A stretch of 64,000 nucleotides of DNA from Aquimarina sp. AU58 (GTDB taxonomy: Bacteria > Bacteroidota > Bacteroidia > Flavobacteriales > Flavobacteriaceae): contig NZ_OMPD01000009.1 in the NCBI RefSeq assembly GCF_900312745.1, positions 620,001 to 684,000 on the forward strand, in the 5' to 3' direction. Shown here piece by piece: positions 16,207 through 25,218 of the stretch. The stretch's first letter is position 1; every line of letters begins with the position of its first letter. The notes below the pieces were generated by a model. That model ran no database searches and had not been told where the DNA came from. It was given only the letters and a program-made list of their open reading frames with translations. A program made the position numbers and the translations under genes.

Positions 16207-16578
16207 TTATTCTAATGATCCATCTTTAATCCATTGATCAATGTCATCTATTGTTCCCTGCGGCAATCTTCCCGAGGGTGGCATAGCTGCTGATGCTCCT
16301 GTTTGTTTTGAAACAGCATTAAGTATAGCAGAAGCCTGACCACTAACATTTTGAAAAGTGATCAAAGGAAAAGGGGCTCCATTTACAGGTGGGTTTGCAT
16401 GACACCCTATACAATTAGAATCAATTATACTTTTGATATTTGCGGTATACGTAAGTTTTTCACCCATAGGAGGCGGCGGAGGTGGAGCAATATCGTCTTC
16501 GTTGTCACTAGAACAACTATATCCGATTATGACTATAACTACAACCAGAACCTTGTTGATGTTTGATATTGATTTCAT
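16207..16578 (-). CDS. Lipoprotein c-type cytochrome
   Basis: The 123-residue protein has a lipobox (VVIVIIGYSC, acylation at C22), a proline-rich linker (APPPPPPMG) and one heme c site CIGCH (C56, C59, H60) with a likely axial Met in SAAMPPSGRLP (M99). ITFQNVSGQASAILNAV and DDIDQWIKDG fit the small cytochrome c fold seen in many Bacteroidota lipoproteins. It heads a five-gene operon with YceI, OB-fold, DUF5777 and HMA proteins. The heme and the membrane anchor suggest electron transfer in the periplasm; donor and acceptor are unknown. Confidence 0.87.
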   Translation of the reverse strand: MKSISNINKVLVVVIVIIGYSCSSDNEDDIAPPPPPPMGEKLTYTANIKSIIDSNCIGCHANPPVNGAPFPLITFQNVSGQASAILNAVSKQTGASAAMPPSGRLPQGTIDDIDQWIKDGSLE

Positions 16579-16768
16579 AACTTGTGTGTTTGGTTTATAT
16601 TTATTTTAAATTTTGTTTTATGCTTTTGCCTTTTGATAATTTTTTTAGAAAAAGGTTACAAAATCATGTAACTTTTTTAGGAGTGGCATCTCTATAAAGG
16701 GAAAAGTGGTTTGTGATAGTGATAAAAAGGAGTATTCTTATATGTTAATGTGTAATTTGTAGTGCAAA

Positions 16769-17269
16769 ATGATATTGTTTGAGACAAAGAGACTGTTTGT
16801 GAGACGCTTAGAGGATAGCGATTTAGAATCTTTTTATGATATGCAGGGTAATCCCAATGTAATGAGATATATCAAAAAAACGATGAATTTTGAAGAGAGT
16901 AAACAAGAATTAAATCGTTTTATTAAGTATTATAAAGATGTTGATGTTTTTTTTAAAATTTGGGCAGTAATAGAACGCAATAACAATCAATTTGTGGGTA
17001 TATGTGGAGTATATGAGAATGATAAATCAGAATTTGAAATAGCCTATCGATTAAGAGAATGTTTCTGGGGTAATGGATTTGGAAGAGAAATAGCAAAAGG
17101 ATTGTTTAGATACTGTTTTGACCAAATTAAATTAAATGAGTTAACCGCATATGCAAGCACAGATAATGTAGGTTCTATACGTATTCTTGAAAAAGAAATG
17201 AATTATGTTGAAGAATTTTATGCTGAAAAAGAAAATAGTATAGAACGAAAGTACACGCTAAAAAAATAA
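16769..17269 (+). CDS. GNAT N-acetyltransferase, RimJ/RimL type
   Basis: The 166-residue protein starts MILFETKRLFVRRLEDSDLE, then FVGICGVYENDKSEFEIAYR, CFWGNGFGREIAKGLFRYCF (acetyl-CoA loop) and YASTDNVGSIRILEKEMNYV. These are the conserved blocks of Acetyltransf_3 proteins that modify ribosomal proteins or small amines. The target is unknown. The following reductase gene lies 36 bases downstream on the same strand, which may be co-transcription. Confidence 0.87.
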   Translation: MILFETKRLFVRRLEDSDLESFYDMQGNPNVMRYIKKTMNFEESKQELNRFIKYYKDVDVFFKIWAVIERNNNQFVGICGVYENDKSEFEIAYRLRECFWGNGFGREIAKGLFRYCFDQIKLNELTAYASTDNVGSIRILEKEMNYVEEFYAEKENSIERKYTLKK

Positions 17270-17305
17270 AGCACTTATATGATTCATTTATAAACTAAGA
17301 ATGAA

Positions 17306-17845
17306 ATGAGAAAAATCAAGATGTATATTGCTATGAGTCTTAATGGAAAAATAGCAAAATCAGACGGAAGTGTGCATTGGCTAGAATCCATACCAAACCC
17401 TGATAAAACAGATCATGGTTACTACGAGTTTTATAAAACAATTGATACTACAATCCAGGGGAACAATACATATGAACAGGTGATGAGTTGGGATATTGAT
17501 TTTCCGTATTCAGATAAAAAAAACGTTGTGTTAACCAGAAATAAGAAAGTAAAGAATACCGAGCATGTTCAATTTATATCTGAAAATCATATCGATTTTA
17601 TTAAAAAATTAAAACAACAGAAAGGTGATGATATTTGGTTAATAGGTGGTGGGCAGATAAATACAATGATGTTTAATGAAAATCTTATAGATGAAATTCT
17701 GATTTTTGTAATGCCAATAGTCATTTCTGATGGGGTTGAGCTTTTTGAAGGAATCCCGAATGAAACCCGACTGAAGCTTATTGAGACAAAAGAATACACT
17801 ACAGGAGCGGTTAAATTAAGGTATCAGATAGAGGAAGTTGAATAA
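17306..17845 (+). CDS. Dihydrofolate-reductase-family protein (RibD C-terminal type)
   Basis: The 179-residue protein has the RibD_C/DHFR-like fold: RKIKMYIAMSLNGKIAKSDG, TTIQGNNTYEQVMSWD, NVVLTRNKKVKN and the nucleotide-binding IWLIGGGQINTMMFNENLID, then EILIFVMPIVISDGVELFEG. These stand-alone proteins (YyaP/YwjB type) are presumed NADPH-dependent reductases of unknown substrate; it lacks a deaminase domain, so it is not RibD itself. Confidence 0.88.
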   Translation: MRKIKMYIAMSLNGKIAKSDGSVHWLESIPNPDKTDHGYYEFYKTIDTTIQGNNTYEQVMSWDIDFPYSDKKNVVLTRNKKVKNTEHVQFISENHIDFIKKLKQQKGDDIWLIGGGQINTMMFNENLIDEILIFVMPIVISDGVELFEGIPNETRLKLIETKEYTTGAVKLRYQIEEVE

Positions 17846-18011
17846 CTTTTTATGAGTAGGAAAATTTTTATTTTTTTATTTTTTAAATAAGAGGGTAGGG
17901 TATATAAAAAGTAAAGCGTTATAAAGAAGTAACAAATTTGTAAATCTGTAATAACACTAGAGTTTAAGGGACAAAATGAATTCTGTAATTCAGATTTTTT
18001 TAAATTTAAAG

Positions 18012-18040
18012 ATGGGAAGAATTCGTTCTTCCCATTTTTT
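18012..18040 (+). terminator. Rho-independent terminator with TTCG loop
   Basis: ATGGGAAGAA (18012-18021) and TTCTTCCCAT (18026-18035) pair perfectly around TTCG and run into six Ts. It lies 166 bases after the reductase stop and 18 bases from the converging gene's stop. The gap before it holds no recognisable gene. Confidence 0.85.
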
Positions 18041-18057
18041 GATTATAGTTAAGGGTT

Positions 18058-18669
18058 TTAATGTATAAATTCTTGAATACCTATTTGACTGTCTATCGTG
18101 GTATCCTTATATTTTAATGTCCAACCCAGAGAATTAGTAAGAATATATAGTTTCTGCAATTCACTAATGAGTCGATTTTGCGAATTGGTAACGAGTGCAG
18201 ACTTTTGTACTTTTTTATTTAATCCTTCCATTACTATTTTGCGTATAGCATTATGATCTTCTGGATTAAATTTATTAATGATCCCTTCTTCGATATCATG
18301 ATATTTTATTTCGGGATTAACATTAACCTCTGCAGCAGGGATTTTTGTTATGGTTAGTGTTTTTGTTTCTTGATCAATAATATGCTCAATTTTTCTTAAA
18401 TCATAAGAGACCTGTACATTAGCATTAACCATTACAATTATTTTTTTCTTTGATGAGATTACATTAAAATAAGTCTTATCATTTTTATAGGTAATGATAT
18501 CAGAAAAGTGTCCTTCTGTAACTACCAGTTTACCTACGTTTTTGATTTGATCCAGAATCAGACCAGAAGATGCTACTTCTGTTTTTTGGGTATTAGATTG
18601 ATCAATAACATATTTTATTCCAAACACCAGGAGTGCTGTTAAAAGTGCACCGAGTAGAAAATTACGCAT
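18058..18669 (-). CDS. DUF4230 membrane-anchored protein
   Basis: The 203-residue protein has one N-terminal membrane helix (FLLGALLTALLVFGIKYVI) and a soluble domain with LDQIKNVGKLVVTEGHFSDI, KKKIIVMVNANVQVSYDL, LTITKIPAAEVNVNPEIKYH and NAIRKIVMEGLNKKVQKSAL. The KLVVTEG...V..SYDL and IPPAEV-like P-A-E-V blocks are those of DUF4230. Function is unknown; the topology suggests an extracytoplasmic domain anchored to the inner membrane. It is separated by 94 bases and a terminator from the DUF4136 gene on the same strand. Confidence 0.82.
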   Translation of the reverse strand: MRNFLLGALLTALLVFGIKYVIDQSNTQKTEVASSGLILDQIKNVGKLVVTEGHFSDIITYKNDKTYFNVISSKKKIIVMVNANVQVSYDLRKIEHIIDQETKTLTITKIPAAEVNVNPEIKYHDIEEGIINKFNPEDHNAIRKIVMEGLNKKVQKSALVTNSQNRLISELQKLYILTNSLGWTLKYKDTTIDSQIGIQEFIH

Positions 18670-18704
18670 ACATCTATAGTATCAAGTTGAGTATAAATGT
18701 ACAC

Positions 18705-18738
18705 AAAAAAATAGCCTTCTTATAAAGAAAGGCTATTT
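18705..18738 (-). terminator. Terminator of the DUF4136 lipoprotein gene
   Basis: AAATAGCCTT (18709-18718) pairs with AAGGCTATTT (18729-18738). On the minus strand the hairpin is followed by a run of Ts, and it lies 25 bases after the stop of the DUF4136 gene. Confidence 0.75.
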
Positions 18739-18763
18739 GTAATATAAATAAAAGGGTATTTTC

Positions 18764-19294
18764 TTATTGTTCCTGTGGTGGATATTTTTCTAAGATTGCA
18801 GTAACAATCTCATTCATTTTTTCTTGCTTTTTGTTCACGTTCTTGGTTAATGCTGCAGAACCCATTCCTTGCCAGACCAATTCCTTTTTAGAGGCATCAA
18901 TAAGATCTATATAAAGAGTGCCTTCTGTAGTCGTAGAAACAGTATTGTATCCAGCTCCCCAGAACCATGGATTCCACCCCCATCCATAACCCCATCCGAA
19001 GTTATTTTGATAGATATTTACATTTTCCTTAGTTTTTGTAAAAATACTTACGAGTACATCTGGATTTGCTGATTTGGCAAAACCTTTTGAGGTCATATCT
19101 GCTTCGATAGCACGCAGGATACGTTTTTTGTCGAGATCGCTAATTTCTGCTTTGTCGATTCCAGGCTTGTAAAATGCAAAGCTTTTATAGGTGTTAAAAT
19201 CAGCCTGCTTATCATAATCCGAAGCAACGCGCACTGTGGAGCAAGAACTAAGAGTTATGATAAGGATTAATGATAAAAGTGAAAAAAATTTCAT
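18764..19294 (-). CDS. DUF4136 lipoprotein
   Basis: The 176-residue protein has a lipobox (LILIITLSSCSTV) and the DUF4136 layout: VRVASDYDKQADFNTYKSFA, KKRILRAIEADMTSKGFAKS, NPDVLVSIFTKTKENV, a Gly/Trp-rich loop (WGYGWGWNPWFWGAGYN) and GTLYIDLIDASKKELVWQGM. Bacteroidota carry many paralogues as outer-membrane lipoproteins; none has a firm function. It is a single-gene unit with its own terminator. Confidence 0.88.
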   Translation of the reverse strand: MKFFSLLSLILIITLSSCSTVRVASDYDKQADFNTYKSFAFYKPGIDKAEISDLDKKRILRAIEADMTSKGFAKSANPDVLVSIFTKTKENVNIYQNNFGWGYGWGWNPWFWGAGYNTVSTTTEGTLYIDLIDASKKELVWQGMGSAALTKNVNKKQEKMNEIVTAILEKYPPQEQ

Positions 19295-19449
19295 AATCCT
19301 AGTTTTTTATAATATCAAATATGTCATGATGATCAGAAAATAAAAATACGTTTTTATCAATCATTTTATAAGCATTTGATATTGGTTTAACAATAGCTAT
19401 TATATACAAATTTAACCACAATAATCATACCATGAGATAGATAGTGAAT

Positions 19450-19626
19450 CTATTTTTTAGAATAACTATTTGTTTTTTTATCATAACCATACGGGCAATG
19501 TCTGCAACCACTTTCACAACAATAGCCTCTCCTTAAGTGATATTGTTCTGTAAAACAACGATACCCTTCTGGGGTAATATAATAATCCCCTTCTTTTGGA
19601 GTTAATACTTTTTTAGGATTGTCCAT
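19450..19626 (-). CDS. Small DUF5522 cysteine-rich protein
   Basis: The 58-residue protein contains LTPKEGDYYITPEGYRCF, TEQYHLRRGYCCESGCRHCP and a YGYDKK tail. The RGYCC..GCRHCPYG pattern is the DUF5522 signature and looks like a metal or Fe-S binding knuckle. Start 19626 is preferred over the longer frame (to 19704) because that extension overlaps the divergent gene and lacks family sequence. Its start is 28 bases from the divergent start at 19655. Function unknown. Confidence 0.8.
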   Translation of the reverse strand: MDNPKKVLTPKEGDYYITPEGYRCFTEQYHLRRGYCCESGCRHCPYGYDKKTNSYSKK

Positions 19627-19654
19627 AGTTACAAAAATAGTATCTTGCAGTAAT

Positions 19655-19981
19655 ATGCCCATTGTTGTTAACAAATATTTGATAGGTCGCCGTTTTGTAG
19701 GCATCGCCCTTTGGCCTTTTATTGTGGTTAATAATTCTTTCCTTAAAGAGGACGAAGTCTTTATTAATCACGAAAAAATCCACTTGAGACAGCAGGCAGA
19801 ACTGTTGGTTATACCTTTTTATGTTTTTTACTTCACAGAATATTTGTTTAGAGTGATTCAATATCGAAATTTACAGCAAGCCTATCGCAATATCTCTTTT
19901 GAAAGAGAAGCATATCTTAATGAAGAAGACCTCGATTATCTCAAAACAAGAAAACTCTGGAGTTTTTTTAAATATCGATAA
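19655..19981 (+). CDS. Conserved protein with HExxH motif
   Basis: The 108-residue protein begins MPIVVNKYLIGRRFVGIALW, then INHEKIHLRQQAELLVIPFY, FTEYLFRVIQYRNLQQAYRN and ISFEREAYLNEED. HEKIH fits the zinc-peptidase HExxH pattern with FEREAYLNE as a possible third-ligand region. Similar small proteins occur throughout Flavobacteriia without a known role; the HExxH may be structural. It starts at 19655 (ATG); an upstream TTG start would overlap the DUF5522 gene. It ends directly before the next gene's ATG, so it is co-transcribed with the PLP enzyme. Confidence 0.75.
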   Translation: MPIVVNKYLIGRRFVGIALWPFIVVNNSFLKEDEVFINHEKIHLRQQAELLVIPFYVFYFTEYLFRVIQYRNLQQAYRNISFEREAYLNEEDLDYLKTRKLWSFFKYR

Positions 19982-20929
19982 ATGCATATTTTTTTTTCGG
20001 AAACACCACCTTCAAAAAACCAATCGATTACTCATTCTATTTTGGATAATGCTGGAGTTATTCTTGATATCAAAAGAGAAGACCAGATTCATAAGGACGT
20101 TTCGGGTAATAAATTCAGGAAATTAAAATATAACCTTATTGAAGCTAAAAAAACGGGTTATACTACTATACTAACTTTTGGAGGAGCATATAGTAACCAT
20201 ATTGCTGCAACAGCAGCAGCCGGAGAAATTATGGGGTTGCAAGCCATAGGGATAATAAGAGGAGACGAATTGGCTAAAAATCTTGAGAAAACACTATCAG
20301 AAAATGATACTTTACGGTTTGCTCACGCTTCGGGAATGCATCTTAAATTTATTAGTAGAGAGCAATATAGAGAAAAAACATCCTCAGCTTTTTTAGAACA
20401 GTTAAAAGATGAGTTTGGTTCATGCTACATCATTCCCGAAGGAGGCACTAATGATTTGGCTGTTAAAGGTTGCGAAGAAATATTAACTGCACAGGATAAT
20501 ACCTATGATATTATTTGTTGTGCTGTGGGGACAGGAGGTACAATTTCAGGAATTATTAATAGCACTAAAACTCACCAGACGGTTCTGGGATTTCCTGCTT
20601 TAAAAGGAGATTTTCTAGACAAAGAGATTAAAAAGCATACATCAAAAACCAATTGGAAGCTCATTTCTGAATATCATTTTGGGGGATATGGTAAAATAAA
20701 TCAAGAAGGAGTAGAGTTTATGAATGAGTTTAACAATCAGCAACATATTGCATTGGATCCAGTCTATACAGTTAAGATGGTTTTTGGTATTTTTGACCTG
20801 GCGCAAAAAGGTGTTTTTAAGAAAAATACTCGTATTTTAGCCATTCATACTGGTGGTTTGCAAGGGATAGCCGGAATGAATAAAAAATTAAAGAAAAAGA
20901 AACTACCCCTTATTACAATTGAATATTAA
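19982..20929 (+). CDS. PLP-dependent ACC deaminase/D-cysteine desulfhydrase-like enzyme
   Basis: The 315-residue fold-type II PLP enzyme has the Schiff-base Lys in SGNKFRKLKYN, then ILTFGGAYSNHIAATAAAG, IGIIRGDE, the phosphate-binding stretch CAVGTGGTISGIIN and LAIHTGGLQGIAGMN. These are the features of 1-aminocyclopropane-1-carboxylate deaminase/D-cysteine desulfhydrase proteins. Which reaction it carries out cannot be read from sequence; D-cysteine desulfhydrase is the commoner one in bacteria. It follows the preceding gene without spacing and precedes the LysM glucosaminidase by one base. Confidence 0.87.
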   Translation: MHIFFSETPPSKNQSITHSILDNAGVILDIKREDQIHKDVSGNKFRKLKYNLIEAKKTGYTTILTFGGAYSNHIAATAAAGEIMGLQAIGIIRGDELAKNLEKTLSENDTLRFAHASGMHLKFISREQYREKTSSAFLEQLKDEFGSCYIIPEGGTNDLAVKGCEEILTAQDNTYDIICCAVGTGGTISGIINSTKTHQTVLGFPALKGDFLDKEIKKHTSKTNWKLISEYHFGGYGKINQEGVEFMNEFNNQQHIALDPVYTVKMVFGIFDLAQKGVFKKNTRILAIHTGGLQGIAGMNKKLKKKKLPLITIEY

Positions 20930-20930
20930 A

Positions 20931-21803
20931 ATGAGGAAATTTATAGTATTGTTATGTGTTGCTATGGTTATTATTTCTTGTGGAGGGAGCAAAAAAGTAA
21001 CATCTTCAAGACCATCTAAACCAAAGCCAAAACCGACGGTTATAACCAAGGTTGAGCAGGGCCCTAAAAAAATAATAGTAGAAGAACATACAACTAGAAA
21101 ACCACTTCCTGTACTGTCATATAAAGATAAAGTGCAACGCTATATCCATGAGTTCTCGGGTATTGCCAAAAGCGAAATGAAAACATACGGGATTCCGGCA
21201 AGTATAACATTAGCACAAGGAATATTAGAATCGGGAGCAGGATATGGAGATCTTACCCAAAGAGCAAAAAACCATTTTGGGATTAAATGTCATGATTGGG
21301 AAGGAGATCGGGTATATCATGATGATGATCGTTCTCAGGAATGTTTTAGAAAATATAATCGGGCAAGTGAATCATTTAGAGATCATTCTTTATTCTTAAA
21401 AGATAGAAAACGATATTCCAGACTATTTACATTTAACCAAAAAGATTATAAATCTTGGGCACGTGGACTACGTGAAGCAGGTTATGCTACCGATAAGAAA
21501 TATCCTCAAAAACTTATTGCTATTATTGAACGTTATGATTTGGATAAGTTTGATGATGAGGTATTGGGTAAAAAACCGCGAAGAAAAGACGAAAAAAATA
21601 AAGCTGTTGCAGTTATAACTTCCATTTCTAATAAGGATGGCTATACAGTAAAAAAAGGAGACACTCTATATTCGATTTCCAGAAAGTATAAGATTTCTGT
21701 AGAGGAACTCAGAGCATTTAATAATCTGGTCAATAATAATATCAAGGTCGGGCAAGTTCTTAAAGTAGCAGCTGCCGACGAAGAGGAAGAAGATTTTAAT
21801 TAA
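20931..21803 (+). CDS. Glucosaminidase (GH73) lipoprotein with LysM domain
   Basis: The 290-residue protein has a lipobox ([16 protein letters not shown]), a Pro/Lys-rich linker, a glucosaminidase domain at about 65-205 ([68 protein letters not shown]) and a C-terminal LysM ([28 protein letters not shown]). It should cut the glycan chain of peptidoglycan at N-acetylglucosamine, with the catalytic Glu in ILESGAG. LysM binds the cell wall. Start 20931 (ATG) is preferred over the TTG at 20919. It overlaps neither neighbour and lies two bases before hemL. Confidence 0.92.
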   Translation: MRKFIVLLCVAMVIISCGGSKKVTSSRPSKPKPKPTVITKVEQGPKKIIVEEHTTRKPLPVLSYKDKVQRYIHEFSGIAKSEMKTYGIPASITLAQGILESGAGYGDLTQRAKNHFGIKCHDWEGDRVYHDDDRSQECFRKYNRASESFRDHSLFLKDRKRYSRLFTFNQKDYKSWARGLREAGYATDKKYPQKLIAIIERYDLDKFDDEVLGKKPRRKDEKNKAVAVITSISNKDGYTVKKGDTLYSISRKYKISVEELRAFNNLVNNNIKVGQVLKVAAADEEEEDFN

Positions 21804-21805
21804 GC

Positions 21806-23092
21806 ATGATCTATAAAAGAAGTAGCGCATTATTTACAGCAGCGCAAAAAGTAATCCCGGGAGGAGTTAATTCACCAGTACGAGCCTTCAAAGCTGTAGG
21901 AGGAGATCCCATATTTGTTACAGAGGCCAAAGGGGCATATTTGTATGACGAAGATGATAACCGATTGATAGATTATATCAACTCATGGGGACCGATGATT
22001 TTGGGGCATGCACATCCACCAGTGGTAAATGCGGTTATTGATAAAGCTAAAAAAGGAACCAGTTTTGGAATGCCAACAGAAATCGAAACTCAAATTGCAG
22101 AACTTGCAGTTTCTATGGTACCTAATATCGATAAAATACGATTTGTGAACTCTGGTACCGAAGCCTGCATGAGCGCTGTGCGATTGGCACGTGGATATAC
22201 AAACAAAGATAAGATTATCAAATTTGCAGGATGTTATCATGGGCATAGCGATTCTTTTCTGATTCAGGCAGGGAGTGGTGCAGTTACTTTTGGAAGCCCC
22301 AATAGCCCGGGAGTAACCAAAGGAACAGCACAAGATACTTTATTAGCCAGATACAATGATTTGGATCATGTAGAACGTATTATCATGTCTAATCAAGGAG
22401 AGATTGCCTGTATTATTATAGAACCTATTGCCGGAAACATGGGATGTATCCCACCAGTAAAAGGATTTTTAGAAGGGCTTAGATCTTTATGTGATACCCA
22501 TGGTATACTATTGATTTTTGATGAGGTAATGACTGGTTTTAGACTAGCAAAAGGAGGAGCACAAGAACTTACAGGCGTAAACGCCGATATCGTTACTTTT
22601 GGTAAAGTAATTGGAGGAGGATTACCTGTTGGTGCTTTTGCAGCACGTGCCGAAATTATGAATCATTTAGCACCGCTTGGACCCGTATACCAGGCAGGAA
22701 CCTTAAGTGGTAATCCACTGGCGATGGCTGCAGGATTAGCAATGCTCAACGAATTAAATAACAACCCTGAGATATTTAAAAACCTTGCCAGTAAGACCGA
22801 ATACTTGCATCATGGAATTGCTAATGCTCTGGATGAGCATAATATTACTCATACGATTAATAGAATTGGTTCTATGATTTCGGTTCATTTTGCAGGGGAT
22901 ACCGTAGTGGATTTTGATACTGCGGCAAAGGGCAATAACGATACTTTTAAAAAGTTTTTTCACGGAATGCTAGACAACGGTGTTTATATTGCACCAAGTG
23001 CTTTTGAAACCTGGTTTATAACCGAAGCACTTACTTATGAAGACCTGGATGAAACTATTGCTACAGTACAAAAAGTCGCTAAAACACTTTAG
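21806..23092 (+). CDS. hemL: Glutamate-1-semialdehyde 2,1-aminomutase
   Basis: The 428-residue class III PLP aminotransferase converts glutamate-1-semialdehyde to 5-aminolevulinate in the C5 heme pathway. Motifs: [20 protein letters not shown] at the start, [52 protein letters not shown], and the PLP-Lys site [16 protein letters not shown] near residue 268. The C-terminal [20 protein letters not shown] is typical for HemL. It follows the LysM gene by two bases, so it may be read from the same transcript, though the two have no obvious link. Confidence 0.96.
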   Translation: MIYKRSSALFTAAQKVIPGGVNSPVRAFKAVGGDPIFVTEAKGAYLYDEDDNRLIDYINSWGPMILGHAHPPVVNAVIDKAKKGTSFGMPTEIETQIAELAVSMVPNIDKIRFVNSGTEACMSAVRLARGYTNKDKIIKFAGCYHGHSDSFLIQAGSGAVTFGSPNSPGVTKGTAQDTLLARYNDLDHVERIIMSNQGEIACIIIEPIAGNMGCIPPVKGFLEGLRSLCDTHGILLIFDEVMTGFRLAKGGAQELTGVNADIVTFGKVIGGGLPVGAFAARAEIMNHLAPLGPVYQAGTLSGNPLAMAAGLAMLNELNNNPEIFKNLASKTEYLHHGIANALDEHNITHTINRIGSMISVHFAGDTVVDFDTAAKGNNDTFKKFFHGMLDNGVYIAPSAFETWFITEALTYEDLDETIATVQKVAKTL

Positions 23093-23107
23093 AGGATAAA
23101 CACGATT

Positions 23108-24523
23108 TTATTGACTGGGATGAGAAATTCTTGGAGTTGTGATTTTTTCAAATTGAATTCCTCCGGTTCCCTGTATCTGAATATTTTTAGAAGTTAATTC
23201 CCCTTGATGTGTACGTAATTTAACGGTCAAGTTATTTTCTCCTTTCTTTAAAGGGATTCGAGCATAAAATATTTTGTTAGGTAAACTTTGCCAATTACGA
23301 GTGTCGGCACCTTCTGTTAATGCATTAAAAATACCCAATAAAGCTCCTAAATCGTTGTTTTGATTTTTTACTATGTATTCTGAAACTTTCTTTGTTCCTA
23401 GTCGCAAAGCAATTTTTCCGATCTCTCTAAATGTTCTATCTTTTAAAGTTTTAAAAGCAATTTCTTCATAATCTTGTGTTAGTTGAAACGGATATGATAG
23501 ACTATCCACTTGTATCTCTGCATTATTATATAAGGATTGCTGACTCACATATTTAGGATATGCAACATTAAAAATATCCAGATCAGAAAAATCAGAATTA
23601 TTATCTCCTCCGGTTGGTATCGGTAATGGTAAATTTAAAGAGAGATCTTCGTTGATGATGGTTAGAAAACCGATTTCGTTACCTGGTAAGATGGTAAACG
23701 TATAAAAAGTTTGATCTTTATAAGGAGCCAGTCCGTTTTCCCAAAAAATAATTGCTTCTCCACCTTCAGTAGTTTTTTTGGGTATGTAAGTAGTGTTTAA
23801 TAGATTTTCATAACGTTCTATTTCATCGGTAAATCCCATAGCACTTGCTGTATGAAACATATCCTGGCATAGTTGTTCAGGGATATTAACTCCAATATAA
23901 GTGCCTTGATTTTCTAGATATAAATCTACAGCATTACGATATGCAATAAACGCATTGTTATTATCTCCCGAGGCTTCGTATAATAGACCTTGCAATATAT
24001 GAGCAAATGCATCATCACTATACCTGTTTTTTTTCTCGGGAGGATAACTTTCATTTATTTTTTGTAGTTGTAATGAAATGCGTTTTGCTTCAACAATAGC
24101 TTCATCATATTGGTTTAAAAATATATAATTAAGCGCTTTGTAATAGTGTATTGCAACTTTTTCAAAATCTTCTCCTTTATATGTTTCTTTTTCGGGATTT
24201 AAAAGAATACCCAGAACTTGATTTCCTATTGCTCTTTTATTAGATTCGATAAACAGATCTGCTTCGTTTAAAAGCTCATTGCTTAAAGTATAATTGCCTG
24301 CCAGGTATGCCAATTTCCCTTTTTCTAATAAATATAGAAGATGATTTCTGGGTTTTCCTAAAAACTTATTTTCTTCGATCACCTCCATGGCACCTTCCAT
24401 ATCTCCCTGTTGTACCTTGGATTGAAAAAGTGTGCTCTTGGTATGATAACTGCCACAGTTACTAAGTATTATTGAAAAACAACATAATAGTACAATGCGA
24501 AAGATCATTTTTTTATGGACCAT
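23108..24523 (-). CDS. COG3014-family lipoprotein
   Basis: The protein of about 471 residues has a lipoprotein signal (IVLLCCFSIILSNCGSY) followed by alpha-helical repeats of TPR type (KLAYLAGNYTLSNELLNEAD, AIHYYKALNYIFLNQYDEAI, HILQGLLYEASGDNNNAFIA) and a C-terminal beta domain (IFWENGLAPYKDQTFYTFTI, KIFYARIPLKKGENNLTVKL). The ENGL..PYK block and the order of domains fit COG3014 proteins. Such genes are commonly next to LpoB, as here (66 bases). Start 24523 or 24508 are both possible; 24523 gives a basic n-region (VHKK). The role, probably envelope or peptidoglycan related, is inferred from context. Confidence 0.82.
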   Translation of the reverse strand: MVHKKMIFRIVLLCCFSIILSNCGSYHTKSTLFQSKVQQGDMEGAMEVIEENKFLGKPRNHLLYLLEKGKLAYLAGNYTLSNELLNEADLFIESNKRAIGNQVLGILLNPEKETYKGEDFEKVAIHYYKALNYIFLNQYDEAIVEAKRISLQLQKINESYPPEKKNRYSDDAFAHILQGLLYEASGDNNNAFIAYRNAVDLYLENQGTYIGVNIPEQLCQDMFHTASAMGFTDEIERYENLLNTTYIPKKTTEGGEAIIFWENGLAPYKDQTFYTFTILPGNEIGFLTIINEDLSLNLPLPIPTGGDNNSDFSDLDIFNVAYPKYVSQQSLYNNAEIQVDSLSYPFQLTQDYEEIAFKTLKDRTFREIGKIALRLGTKKVSEYIVKNQNNDLGALLGIFNALTEGADTRNWQSLPNKIFYARIPLKKGENNLTVKLRTHQGELTSKNIQIQGTGGIQFEKITTPRISHPSQ

Positions 24524-24588
24524 ATTCAATTATCAAAAAAGCTTTCCTGAGAAAGTTTGGTGTTTTGTGAATTTAGAGTGCTACAGAA

Positions 24589-25173
24589 TTAGTTTTTTAC
24601 AAACTTTTTTATCTTTTTATCTCCAATCCATACTTTTTCATTGGTTTGAATATTGGTTAACTCCAGGTCGATTTGATAATATACTACTTTGTTTCTTTTA
24701 TGTGCATCAACTATAGAATTAATATTGCCTTGAAGCATATAGTCTGCCCCTGTTTCTAATCCAAATTTCTTAACAGTAGACATAGAAGCATTATCCTGTT
24801 GATCAGCTCGTTCTGCTCTTAGCTCTTCGCGCATTTTACCACCTTGTACTACTCTAACTTTTTGTCGTTGAATAAAAGCTTTTTCTATATCTTTAATAAA
24901 GGTTTCGCTTTCTATGTGCTCGTGTGATTTGTTGCGTATCAAACCAACTATAACCACAGGTTTTTTGCCTTTTTCCTGAGTGTGATCGGTTATCCAGTTT
25001 CCTGTAAGTACTTCTTGCGTTAGTTCTTCTGCTGCAAAGCGTGAATCAGTATCGTTCCATCGTCCGCTAATATCAATTTGTGTATCAGGAGCTACACGTG
25101 TAATTTTTCTTGCGCATGAAGAAGTTAAAGATACTACTAGTAATACTGCTATAGCAGCGATTGATTTTCTCAT
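24589..25173 (-). CDS. Penicillin-binding protein activator LpoB-like lipoprotein
   Basis: The 194-residue protein has a lipobox (IAVLLVVSLTSSCARK) and then LSGRWNDTDS-type start (QIDISGRWNDTDSRFAAEEL), GKKPVVIVGLIRNKSHEHIE, IQRQKVRVVQGGKMREELR, LETGADYMLQGNINSI and KVVYYQIDLELTNIQTNEKV. These are the conserved steps of LpoB. In Proteobacteria LpoB activates PBP1b; a matching role is unproven in Bacteroidota. Neighbours COG3014 (downstream) and a secreted basic protein (upstream) point to an envelope operon. Confidence 0.87.
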   Translation of the reverse strand: MRKSIAAIAVLLVVSLTSSCARKITRVAPDTQIDISGRWNDTDSRFAAEELTQEVLTGNWITDHTQEKGKKPVVIVGLIRNKSHEHIESETFIKDIEKAFIQRQKVRVVQGGKMREELRAERADQQDNASMSTVKKFGLETGADYMLQGNINSIVDAHKRNKVVYYQIDLELTNIQTNEKVWIGDKKIKKFVKN

Positions 25174-25218
25174 TTTGTAATTTTATTTAATGTATTTTAT
25201 AATGTGTTTTTTGTGATA

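Noticed and set aside
21983..22333. Long minus-strand frame inside hemL
   Set aside because: It is the antisense shadow of a strongly conserved gene and has no protein features.
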